Source: Lentisphaerota bacterium (GTDB lineage: Bacteria; Verrucomicrobiota; Kiritimatiellia; UBA8416; JAFGTH01). Taken from it: DNA of 6,248 nt. Numbering within the stretch: the first letter of the stretch is position 1; each line of letters starts with the position of its first letter. The notes beneath the pieces were generated by a model. The model ran no database searches, was not told where the DNA came from, and worked only from the letters and a program-made list of their open reading frames with translations. A program made the position numbers and the translations under genes. Shown piece after piece: positions 1-6,205 of this stretch. The stretch spans positions 1 through 6,248 of the forward strand of contig JAFGTH010000082.1 in NCBI GenBank assembly GCA_016934225.1. Reading direction: 5' to 3'.

Positions 1-228
1 ATGATTTTGAACGATATTCCGGCACTGAGAGAGATTGCCGGCGAACAGGCTGTTTATATAAAACAACGTGATAAGTATGAAACAATTGCCGGACGCGCTA
101 TCAAGGCTTTTGTGGCCAGTTCTCGCTTGGTTGTCAGAAAAGAGATAATGCGCACCTACTCGTGGGATGCCATATTTGAGTCAAAAATCAAGCCTCTTGT
201 TACCCGGCCGGACAAATTTTGGAAATAA
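1..228 (+). CDS. Glycosyltransferase, GT4-like, C-terminal fragment (cut by window edge)
   Basis: This is the last 75 residues of a protein whose start lies left of the window; the ATG at position 1 is most likely an internal methionine. The segment NDIPALREIAGEQAVYI (residues 4-20) matches the block that follows the nucleotide-sugar-binding E-x7-E motif in GT4 (group 1) glycosyltransferases, where a sequence like 'PVIASNIPALREVAGDAALYF' is usual. The YSWD motif near residue 53 matches the 'SW' near the C-terminus of the same family. The family transfers sugars from nucleotide- or lipid-linked donors, typically onto lipopolysaccharide, capsule or other glycans. The catalytic E-x7-E would be upstream and cannot be checked, nor can donor or acceptor. 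The gene ends with TAA at 226-228, about 180 nt before hisH on the same strand. The family call is fairly secure; the substrate is unknown. Confidence 0.72.
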   Translation: MILNDIPALREIAGEQAVYIKQRDKYETIAGRAIKAFVASSRLVVRKEIMRTYSWDAIFESKIKPLVTRPDKFWK

Positions 229-321
229 GGAAATGCAGCGGTTACGGAGAAGCGCGCATTTTCCTGCGGCGACCAACATTATGCACCGCATTCAGATGTC
301 AAAAACATTTTTATCCTGATC

Positions 322-350
322 TTGACGCAGGGATTCTTTAAACGGATATT
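322..350 (+). promoter_or_regulatory. Candidate sigma-70 promoter for hisHF
   Basis: TTGACG at 322-327 matches the -35 consensus at five of six bases. After a 17-bp spacer comes GATATT at 345-350, which matches TATAAT at four of six. Transcription would start near 357 and leave a leader of about 50 nt before the hisH ATG at 410. The placement between the glycosyltransferase stop and hisH fits an independent hisHF transcript. The call rests on pattern only. Confidence 0.4.
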
Positions 351-409
351 CCAAGTCGGATATCAATGTTGTCCTGTTACGATTATTGATGTTGTCGAGC
401 AAGAGTCCG

Positions 410-1033
410 ATGATTGCGATTATAGATTATAAGGCAGGAAATCAGACCAGCGTTAGATTGGCGCTGGAATCACTCTCGGCATCCGCGGAAATAACGGACA
501 GGAAAGACACAATACTATCTGCGGATCGTGTAATATTCCCCGGAGTTGGAGCTGCAGGCTCCGCAATGCGGAGGATCAGTGAATCAGGCCTTATCGAGAC
601 GATACACGAAGTAATCAATCGTGGGATTCCTTTTTTGGGAATTTGTCTGGGCTCTCAAATCGTGCTCGAGCGCTCGGAGGAAGACGGCGGAACTGATTGC
701 ATCGGCCTGGTAGCCGGTACTGTGAAACGGTTCCGACCGTCTGGCGGTAAGGACAAGATTCCGCATATGGGGTGGAATAGCGTAGAATTGCTGCGCGTAC
801 ATCCCGTATTTGCCGGCATAGAGAACAACAGCGAGTTCTATTTTGTCCACAGTTATTACCCTGTGCCTGAGAACACCGACTGCGTTTTAGGCCGTACGAA
901 TTATTCCGATATCGAATTTGCGTCGGTTATAGCCTCCGGGAATCTCGTAGCAACTCAATTTCACCCTGAGAAATCCGGACGGATCGGGCTGCATGTTCTC
1001 GAAAACTTCTGTCGTTGGAGCGGTAAATGTTGA
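410..1033 (+). CDS. hisH: Imidazole glycerol phosphate synthase, glutamine amidotransferase subunit HisH
   Basis: HisH is the glutaminase half of imidazole glycerol phosphate synthase in histidine biosynthesis. It hydrolyses glutamine in the cytoplasm and passes ammonia to HisF. The protein is 207 residues, normal for the family, and is a class I (triad) amidotransferase. The nucleophile is C79 in GICLGSQ (77-83), and the partners are H185 and E187 in QFHPEKS (183-189). The oxyanion-loop motif PGVG (44-47), PHMGWN (118-123) and YFVHSYY (144-150) are also present. The ATG at 410 is chosen because the family begins with 'MIAIIDY-AGN'; an in-frame TTG/ATG at 386/389 would add seven or eight residues that look like leader sequence. 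No strong ribosome binding site is visible at either start. The motif DYKAGNQTSV differs from the commoner DYGAGNLRSV but is intact in outline. The 3' end overlaps hisF by 7 nt, indicating translational coupling. Confidence 0.95.
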   Translation: MIAIIDYKAGNQTSVRLALESLSASAEITDRKDTILSADRVIFPGVGAAGSAMRRISESGLIETIHEVINRGIPFLGICLGSQIVLERSEEDGGTDCIGLVAGTVKRFRPSGGKDKIPHMGWNSVELLRVHPVFAGIENNSEFYFVHSYYPVPENTDCVLGRTNYSDIEFASVIASGNLVATQFHPEKSGRIGLHVLENFCRWSGKC

Positions 1034-1806
1034 CCAAACGCATAATTCCGTGTCTTGACATCAGGAACAAACGCGTAACAAAAGGCGTACGGTTTCAAAA
1101 CAACGTTGATCTGGGTGATCCTGTTACCTTGGCGGCCAAATACTATGACGAAGGTTGTGATGAGCTGGTATTTTATGACATCACCGCTTCAGCCGAACAC
1201 AGGCCTGTTGATATCAAAATGGTAGCCGAAGTGGCTGCTTGCGTCAGGATACCGTTTGCGGTTGGTGGAGGAATCTCAAGCATGAGTGATATATCGCGGG
1301 CTCTTATGGCCGGTGCGGAGAAGGTGTCTGTCAACTCTTTGGCGGTAATAAATCCGGACATTATAGCCGAAGGCGCAAAAGCGTTCGGATCACAGTGTAT
1401 CGTGCTGGGAATGGATCCGATCGCGGTAAACAAACCGGACATATGTCCAAGCGGTTATGAAATCACAATTCGTGGATTTCGGGAGTATACAGGGCTTGAT
1501 GCTCTTGAATGGGCAAAGAAAGCTGAGGGTCTCGGCGTCGGGGAAATTGTGGTGAATTCCGTAAATGCGGACGGAACGCGCGAAGGATTTGAAATCAATC
1601 TAACTCGAATAATAGCTGAGAACGTGCGCATTCCGGTCGTTGCATCCGGAGGCGCCGGGCATCCCGGACATCTGGTATCGGTCTTTAAGGATGCTGACGC
1701 AGATGCCGCCATTATTGCCGGCATGATCCATACAGGGGAATATACTATTCCTCAAATAAAGAAATCGCTCCACGCTGCCGGTATTCCTGTCAGACTGCGT
1801 TGGTAA
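1027..1806 (+). CDS. hisF: Imidazole glycerol phosphate synthase, cyclase subunit HisF
   Basis: HisF is a (beta/alpha)8-barrel enzyme that combines PRFAR with ammonia from HisH to give imidazole glycerol phosphate and AICAR, linking histidine and purine synthesis. The 259 residues include the catalytic acids D11 (IPCLDI) and D130 (IVLGMD), D51 (FYDITAS), and the phosphate-binding loops at GGGI (80-83) and SGGAG (207-211). The C-terminus ends in the typical GIPVRLRW. The loop VNSVNADGTREGFE (176-189) corresponds to LTSIDRDGT-type sequences: the second aspartate (D182) is kept, but two positions are asparagine (N177 and N180). The sequence 128-145 is a little longer than in short HisF proteins, which fits the subtype with 'DELVFYDITAS' seen in deltaproteobacteria and relatives. 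The ATG at 1027 lies inside the hisH 3' end. A true histidine enzyme is much more likely than a sugar-amidating paralogue, because D11 and D130 are retained. Confidence 0.95.
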   Translation: MLTKRIIPCLDIRNKRVTKGVRFQNNVDLGDPVTLAAKYYDEGCDELVFYDITASAEHRPVDIKMVAEVAACVRIPFAVGGGISSMSDISRALMAGAEKVSVNSLAVINPDIIAEGAKAFGSQCIVLGMDPIAVNKPDICPSGYEITIRGFREYTGLDALEWAKKAEGLGVGEIVVNSVNADGTREGFEINLTRIIAENVRIPVVASGGAGHPGHLVSVFKDADADAAIIAGMIHTGEYTIPQIKKSLHAAGIPVRLRW

Positions 1807-1834
1807 TTGTCGCGGGTCATTGTCTGTAGATTGG

Positions 1835-2056
1835 CTATCGCGGCTTCAGAAGTTGAGACGCCGTTTTGACGGGCAATTCGTATCCGTTTCGTCTGCATGC
1901 TTTTACAAGTCTGTTGTAAGCCTGATAGACTGTTCGTCCTTCGGTAAGGTGGTTTCTGATTATGGCCGCATAGCCCTTACGATTGGCTATTTTAAAGAAT
2001 AATACATCGTTCAAGCGAAGTTTTTTCAGGGTTTTCATTTTCATTTGTTTGCCCAT
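1835..2056 (-). CDS. Small, highly basic protein of unknown function
   Basis: I do not recognise this 73-residue protein. It has 10 Lys and 8 Arg against 3 Asp/Glu, so it is strongly basic and could contact nucleic acid or ribosomes, but that is inference only. It has no signal peptide or membrane segment. The central part, roughly residues 13-62, looks like two or three helices, with a well-formed amphipathic stretch from NHLTEGRTVYQAYNRLVKA (35-53) and then RRNGYELP. The stop lies 28 nt beyond the hisF stop, on the other strand, and the gene runs divergently from the cyclic-nucleotide protein, filling what would otherwise be a gap of about 480 nt. In-frame stops TAA and TGA lie 28-33 nt upstream of the ATG, which fixes the start region. 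GGAGG (minus strand, 2075-2071) lies 14 nt before the ATG, farther than ideal. ATGs at residues 5 and 7 are alternatives. Confidence 0.6.
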   Translation of the reverse strand: MGKQMKMKTLKKLRLNDVLFFKIANRKGYAAIIRNHLTEGRTVYQAYNRLVKACRRNGYELPVKTASQLLKPR

Positions 2057-2286
2057 GATTCTTGCAGATCCCTCCGTTTGTCTTCATTACCGTAATTTAG
2101 CCTGTTAAAGCATAACTTTGTTGATACGAAATAGCGGTTGATAACACAACTTTTTTGTGCTCCACGGCATCCGGTTAATTTGCTATAAATTGAAATACGG
2201 CAAAGCTAATTTGTTAGAAGATGCAATGTGCCGAGTTCTGTCGCTTTGCAATGGGGAATTAGTATGCGGTTCGGGCAGGTGTGAGT
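2057..2286. other. Divergent intergenic region between the small basic gene and the cyclic-nucleotide protein
   Basis: This 230-nt, rather A+T-rich stretch separates two divergently transcribed genes and should hold both promoters. On the plus strand TATAAA at 2184-2189 is a possible -10 box, but no good -35 lies 16-18 bp upstream. TTGATA occurs twice in the same orientation, at 2121-2126 and 2138-2143, 17 bp apart start to start. A small inverted repeat, CACAA-CTTTT-TTGTG, lies at 2145-2159. A 61-codon plus-strand reading frame starting at 2157 overlaps the downstream gene out of frame and does not look like protein. I could not assign a confident promoter. Confidence 0.45.
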
Positions 2287-2793
2287 ATGAACGAGGACAG
2301 AATCAAACTCCTGCAGAAGATGCCGATATTCGGCGGTATTAGAAATGATGTGCTCAGTGTTCTGCTGAAGTACTGCAATAATGTAGTCGTTGAACGCGGA
2401 AATTTTTTCTTTCGCGAGAATGAATCTGCGGCGACAATGTTTGTGATTGAAAAAGGGAAAGTGGCCGTTCTAAAAGCATGGCAGGGACACGATTACCTGC
2501 TGGCCTATCTCAAGACCGGAGATTGTTTTGGCGAAATGGAGCTCATTGATCTGTGCGCCAGATCTGCGTCCGTGCTGGCGGTCGAGGATTGTGTTGCAAT
2601 CGAAATACCCGCCACGGCATTGCACTACGTGTACAAAGAAGATCCCAAACAGTTTGCCATGATGTACATGAACATGGGCCGTGAAGTTTCCAGAAGATTG
2701 CGTGTTGCAGACGAAAAACTGTTTCAAACAAGAGTGGAAGCAAACCTGATCGAAGGGCGCTACGTGTTCGAGAACAAAGACCAACAAACTTAA
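2287..2793 (+). CDS. Stand-alone cyclic-nucleotide-binding domain protein
   Basis: This protein of 168 residues is essentially one cyclic-nucleotide-binding domain of the CRP/PKA regulatory-subunit fold. The N-terminal LLQKMPIFGGI (8-18) is the usual entry helix and turn. A beta-roll follows, with ENESAATMFVIEKGKVAVL at 44-62. The phosphate-binding cassette runs from F81-G82-E83 to R92-S93-A94. The glycine, glutamate and arginine that hold cyclic-nucleotide phosphate and ribose are present, and the E-to-R spacing of nine matches protein kinase A rather than E. coli CRP. Helices after about 112 form the C-terminal lid. There is no helix-turn-helix, so it should not bind DNA itself; a regulatory role through protein contacts or a divergent ligand is inferred. 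ATG 2287 is preferred to GTG 2281 because AGG at 2277-2279 is 7 nt upstream. The gene converges on the DUF2851 gene. Confidence 0.88.
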   Translation: MNEDRIKLLQKMPIFGGIRNDVLSVLLKYCNNVVVERGNFFFRENESAATMFVIEKGKVAVLKAWQGHDYLLAYLKTGDCFGEMELIDLCARSASVLAVEDCVAIEIPATALHYVYKEDPKQFAMMYMNMGREVSRRLRVADEKLFQTRVEANLIEGRYVFENKDQQT

Positions 2794-2827
2794 CCAAATT
2801 AATTGGTTTAATAATGTCGGTGCCGAC
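2792..2827. repeat. Two short inverted repeats in the convergent gap, possible weak terminator
   Basis: AACCAA (2792-2797) and TTGGTT (2803-2808) form a 6-bp stem around a 5-nt loop, starting inside the stop codon of the cyclic-nucleotide protein. Just after it, GTCGG (2816-2820) and CCGAC (2823-2827) form a second short inverted repeat. They lie between two convergent genes where bidirectional termination would be expected. Neither stem is followed by a real T-run on the plus strand, and the first is A+T-rich, so this is not a textbook intrinsic terminator. Confidence 0.3.
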
Positions 2828-2857
2828 AGAACGCTCGAAATCATAATTTTTATCGAG

Positions 2858-4324
2858 TCAGGCACCTTTGAGATTGTTCAGGTGATCGAGAAAGCCGCAT
2901 GCTTTGCAGTTCATTTGATTGCCGAGGCAGAAATCATTAAAAATCTGTAACAGGCCCTGTTGCGACAGACCGTTTTCGTGGAGCGCTGGGTTATGATCGC
3001 GCCCGAACAGCATGACGGCGGTGTGGCGTATGAAGGTGTTGTCTTCCGACGGAGGAAGATGGTCAAGCAGGTTTGTTACCGATCCGCCGGAAGCCGCTAC
3101 GAAAGGTATTACAACATTCGCCACAATTCCGGCAAGGCGATGTGCGCCGGTTAATGCAATTGTTGATTTGCAGATGCCTCCACCGAACACAAGACGCTTA
3201 TCCCAATAATCAAATATCATGGCTTCGCGAATTGCCTGATACACTACCTTGAACCATAATTTTGGGTTGGACGTGTCGAGCAGTGTCAGGTTTTCGGCTA
3301 TGCGCGGTTTATGCGTGAAAAGCGTTGCCGCTGCCGCAAGCCGACGTACGGGGTGATTCTGAGGGCGTAGCCCGGCAATCTTCCATTCCGAGGCGCTCAT
3401 AACTTTGTTCTGTTGTTGAGGGCGCAAACGCCACCATTTATCCCAGAGCATGCGCACAAACGTTTTTGTCTCGGCATCCCATCCGCTTTGTATATCTGCT
3501 GGAAGCAGGCCTGACGTCCCAAGCAATAAAACATAAGCCTTGGAAACATCGCCGTTACTTTCCTGCAGCAGCATTTCAAGTGGAATCATTCTGCTGAGTG
3601 TCCGGAATTGCGTCGAGTTGTTCTTGTAACCCAATGCAGTCATTATCAACTCGTAAAAGGATTGATCCGGCCCTTTGTTCTGTATGCTTCGCAGAACTCG
3701 CGCCGTCTTCAGGCGCAGTCGTTCTTCTCCTGCGGCGACAAGAATGGCGGCATGATCATCGCTCGGCATTCTGGAAAGAATTTGCGCGCATGGAGGTTGC
3801 GTTAGAAATGGCGCGTAAGGATAGGCGAGGATGTCTATATCTTCCAGATATATGGAACAGTCGGGCAGAAGAGAATCGCGCAGATTTATAGTGAGCATGC
3901 CGGGCAATGCATCCGAACCGCGTCTGTCACTGAAGTATGTAACATGAACACGAACATTGTTATATCTCCTGTCGCCATCATGACCGTGCGATTGCCAGTC
4001 TTCAGGACGAATGTGTATTTCGACATCGCCGCGTATCAATCGTTGCTCCGGGCCGACTCTGAGAATTGCCCCCAAGAAATCGGGTCCCGCTTCCAGATTC
4101 CAGCGACCCGGATATTCCACTACGATATCCTCTCCATTCGAGGAAATCAATGTGCTCGGTCGAATTGTCGAATCGGACCACAAACACTGCAAATGTCGTT
4201 CGGTATAATTGAAATTTTCCCGGCGAATGTTGTTTTCTCTGATAGTATGCCGTTCAATACGATTCCGACCCGGATAGAACAACGATCGCGGGAATGCTTC
4301 GGTCTGGGGTAAAGGCATGGGCAT
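2858..4324 (-). CDS. DUF2851 family protein
   Basis: The 488-residue protein matches the uncharacterised DUF2851 family by its motifs. ERHLQCLW (42-49) and PGRWNLEAGPDFLGA (72-86) come first. Then a dense conserved block, GDVEIHIRPEDWQSHGHDGD (99-118), is followed by YNNVRVHVTYFSD (121-133). The tail reads GNQMNCKACG (468-477). Acidic and histidine residues (D82, D100, E102, H104, D109, H113, H115, D116, H127) cluster as in a metal-dependent active site, and C466-x6-C473-x2-C476 could bind zinc or an Fe-S cluster. No function is established that I know of. There is no signal peptide or membrane segment, so it is probably cytoplasmic. The start at 4324 follows GGGAGGG (minus strand, 4334-4328); ATG 4318, two codons on, is equally plausible by spacing. 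An in-frame TTG at 4345 is rejected because the Shine-Dalgarno sequence would fall inside the coding region. It is transcribed in the same direction as the kinase, 207 nt downstream. Confidence 0.88.
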   Translation of the reverse strand: MPMPLPQTEAFPRSLFYPGRNRIERHTIRENNIRRENFNYTERHLQCLWSDSTIRPSTLISSNGEDIVVEYPGRWNLEAGPDFLGAILRVGPEQRLIRGDVEIHIRPEDWQSHGHDGDRRYNNVRVHVTYFSDRRGSDALPGMLTINLRDSLLPDCSIYLEDIDILAYPYAPFLTQPPCAQILSRMPSDDHAAILVAAGEERLRLKTARVLRSIQNKGPDQSFYELIMTALGYKNNSTQFRTLSRMIPLEMLLQESNGDVSKAYVLLLGTSGLLPADIQSGWDAETKTFVRMLWDKWWRLRPQQQNKVMSASEWKIAGLRPQNHPVRRLAAAATLFTHKPRIAENLTLLDTSNPKLWFKVVYQAIREAMIFDYWDKRLVFGGGICKSTIALTGAHRLAGIVANVVIPFVAASGGSVTNLLDHLPPSEDNTFIRHTAVMLFGRDHNPALHENGLSQQGLLQIFNDFCLGNQMNCKACGFLDHLNNLKGA

Positions 4325-4408
4325 ATTCCCTCCCTGGATTATCAATGTTCAAGTGTTTGATATGGCGAAATGTGAAGCACTTTATCTTTTCCGTACGCCC
4401 ACTCTTTG

Positions 4409-4439
4409 ATCATGGGCGAAGCATGCATTGATTTGTCAA
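4409..4439 (-). promoter_or_regulatory. Candidate promoter for the DUF2851 gene
   Basis: On the minus strand a perfect TTGACA (4439-4434) is followed after 19 bp by CATGAT (4414-4409), which matches TATAAT at four of six bases. The spacing is longer than the preferred 17 bp. A second pair, TTGACT (4466-4461) and TAGCTT (4443-4438) with a 17-bp spacer, overlaps it but has a poorer -10. Either would give the DUF2851 gene its own transcript, separate from the kinase upstream. Confidence 0.3.
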
Positions 4440-4490
4440 GCTATTCCCATTTGAAGCAGAAGTCAATAACCGGCCATTTTTAAATATGCG

Positions 4491-4514
4491 CAAAAGTCAG
4501 GACACGATGGCGTC
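4491..4514 (-). terminator. Possible weak terminator after the sensor kinase gene
   Basis: Read on the minus strand just past the kinase stop, GACGC and GTGTC (within 4514-4501) can pair as a 5-bp stem with one G-U pair around a 4-nt loop. Four T residues follow a few bases later (4495-4492). The stem is short and the T-run brief, so termination here would be inefficient at best. Its position in the kinase-DUF2851 spacer is the main reason to list it. Confidence 0.2.
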
Positions 4515-4531
4515 TTGTTATCACGGAGCGG

Positions 4532-6205
4532 CTACTGGATGGTCTTGTACGCTTTAAATGTGATGGTAACAACAGTTCCTACCCCTGGCGAACTTGCAAT
4601 TTCAACAGTGCCGCCATGCTCCCTGACGATGCTTTTAACCATAGCAAGGCCCATTCCCGTACCATGATCGCCCTTGGTGGAGAAGAAAGGTTTGAAACAT
4701 TCCTGGCGGACTTCTTCCGGCATGCCTGTGCCATTGTCTTTTATCGTTATAATCACCTCGGAACCGGTGTTTCGGGTGGCTATCTCGATTTTTCCGCCTT
4801 TAGGCATTGCATCCGCAGCATTGAGAGTCAGATTCAATATCATTTCGTGCAGCTCGGTCTTATTGCCGGTGATCTCTACATCATTTCCGAAATCGCGGAT
4901 GATTTTTATTCGATCGTTGCCTGAATGGTTTTGATATAACCAGCGCATACGGGCAAGTTCAATTGCTTCATCAATAATTCCGTTTATTTTAATTCGCTCC
5001 TTATGCGCTTGTCGCGTGGCATTGGAGCAAAAATCCTGCATGCGCCGCACCAATTCCGCTCCATGCGAGGCGGCATTTCTGATGGCGAGAAGATTTTGTT
5101 TGGCATCTGTTACATTTTCCAATTCTTGCATATCTTCAAGCATCAAATCGGTGCAACCAAAGATAGGAGAGAGGAGATTGTTGAAATCATGGGCAATACC
5201 GCTTATCAACTGTCCGAGCACATGGAGTCTTTCGTGTTTGATTGCTTTTTCGTGGGCTTTTTCCAGTTCCTGCAATGATACACGCAGTTTTTCATTGTTT
5301 GTCTTGAGTTCGCGAGTCCGATTGTTTACTTGACGTTTCAATACAAGACTAAATATGACAAACAATAGCGCAATAAGAGAAATGACCGAAATTGAATAGA
5401 TAATGAACCGGGGAATGTGCCACTCCGGGTTCTTGTGCAACCAACGGCTCAATGAGTCGTAGTAGACCGAATTGGGATTGTTCATCATGGCGACCATATG
5501 ATGATCAATGCAATTGAGAAGTTCGGCGTTCCGGCCTTTCGCGGTGATGAAATAAAGGGACGTCGGAAACAAGATTATCGGAGTAGGAATCAGAGTGTCG
5601 GTTCTTTCTTTAGAATACCCGTAGAAACGACTGGCAATAACCGCGTCAGCCTCGCCACGCTCTACCATGCTTATGGTGCTTGCGTATTCAGGCAGCGAAA
5701 TTATTTCGATAGAAGAAAGGCCTAATTCATTCTGGAGATATTTGCATGTTTGTTGCTGTATGGAGCCTTCCAAAACCGTAAGTTTCTTGCCTTCAAGTTG
5801 TGCAAGCGAGTTAATAAAATGATCCTTCCTGCAGAATACCTGAAGCCATGAACTAAGAATTGGAAGCTTATTGAAGTCGAAGTGCAGGTTTCTTTCTTCT
5901 GAGAACGCCACATCGGGCATCAGATCAATATCGCCTTTTGATATACGATCAAGACAATCGTGCCAAGCGCCGCTTACGTAGGTGATTTGCCATCCTTCTT
6001 GTTCTGCGACGGATTCGACAATATCAATGAATATGCCGCGAGGCGCTTTTTTATCCCCTCCTGTCATTATCTTGGGCGGATTGTCGTAAACACCCACGCG
6101 TACTGGACGTGCTTGAGATGTTCCTGTAATGATAAGTGTTATAATCGGTAGAATCAGCAGAACAACATCTGAGCGTAAAAAAAGCGCCCGGCCGAAGAGC
6201 TTCAT
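4532..6205 (-). CDS. Membrane sensor histidine kinase with periplasmic solute-binding (SBP_bac_3) domain
   Basis: This 557-residue protein would sense a small solute outside the membrane and phosphorylate a response regulator. Counting from ATG 6205, a hydrophobic segment at 14-28 is a signal anchor. Residues 33-257 form a solute-binding domain of the amino-acid type: VGVYDNPP, GIFIDIVESVA, the SEERN motif with its ligand-type arginine, and GEADAVIAS. A second membrane segment lies at 266-289, followed by a helical, probably coiled-coil linker at about 294-327. The kinase core has an H box with H339 in GIAHDFNNLLSP, an N box (N458 and N462 in NLTLNAADAM), G1 DNGTGMP (490-496), F box FKPFFSTKG (504-512) and G2 HGTGMGLAM (514-522). 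No receiver or HPt domain is attached, unlike BvgS. AAGGA (minus strand 6217-6213) sits 7 nt before ATG 6205 and decides the start, although the frame stays open to the window edge and a TTG lies at 6229. The ligand is unknown. Confidence 0.93.
   Translation of the reverse strand: MKLFGRALFLRSDVVLLILPIITLIITGTSQARPVRVGVYDNPPKIMTGGDKKAPRGIFIDIVESVAEQEGWQITYVSGAWHDCLDRISKGDIDLMPDVAFSEERNLHFDFNKLPILSSWLQVFCRKDHFINSLAQLEGKKLTVLEGSIQQQTCKYLQNELGLSSIEIISLPEYASTISMVERGEADAVIASRFYGYSKERTDTLIPTPIILFPTSLYFITAKGRNAELLNCIDHHMVAMMNNPNSVYYDSLSRWLHKNPEWHIPRFIIYSISVISLIALLFVIFSLVLKRQVNNRTRELKTNNEKLRVSLQELEKAHEKAIKHERLHVLGQLISGIAHDFNNLLSPIFGCTDLMLEDMQELENVTDAKQNLLAIRNAASHGAELVRRMQDFCSNATRQAHKERIKINGIIDEAIELARMRWLYQNHSGNDRIKIIRDFGNDVEITGNKTELHEMILNLTLNAADAMPKGGKIEIATRNTGSEVIITIKDNGTGMPEEVRQECFKPFFSTKGDHGTGMGLAMVKSIVREHGGTVEIASSPGVGTVVTITFKAYKTIQ

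Noticed and set aside
233..319. A 28-codon frame before hisH that could be a his leader peptide
   Set aside because: It has only two scattered histidines rather than a run, the AAGGAA before its ATG is too close to act as a ribosome binding site, and no attenuator-like hairpins with a T-run follow.
1173..1724. Two 89-codon minus-strand frames inside hisF
   Set aside because: They are antisense shadows of a well-conserved gene, with serine/proline-rich composition and no recognisable domain.
410..1806. HisH2/HisF2-type sugar-amidating paralogues (as in Pseudomonas O-antigen clusters)
   Set aside because: HisF here keeps D11 and D130 and standard phosphate loops. As I recall the O-antigen paralogues, the D11 region is altered. 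No amidase partner is seen.
2121..2159. An FNR/CRP-type operator
   Set aside because: The TTGAT copies are direct rather than inverted, and no ATCAA half-site sits at the required 4-bp spacing. The adjacent protein lacks a DNA-binding domain, so autoregulation through this site is not supported.
2157..2342. A 61-codon plus-strand frame before the cyclic-nucleotide protein
   Set aside because: It overlaps the start of a clear gene in another frame, has no ribosome binding site and does not look protein-like.
2834..2857. CTCGA...TCGAG inverted repeat beside the DUF2851 stop as a terminator
   Set aside because: The stem is only 5 bp with a 14-nt loop and no T-run after it on either strand.
2470..2865. 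A 131-codon minus-strand frame antisense to the cyclic-nucleotide protein
   Set aside because: It is the antisense of a recognisable domain, its composition is Cys/His-rich without metal motifs in order, and it overlaps the DUF2851 3' end.
3944..4312. A 122-codon plus-strand frame inside the DUF2851 gene
   Set aside because: The opposite strand holds the conserved DUF2851 core motifs, so this is a shadow frame.
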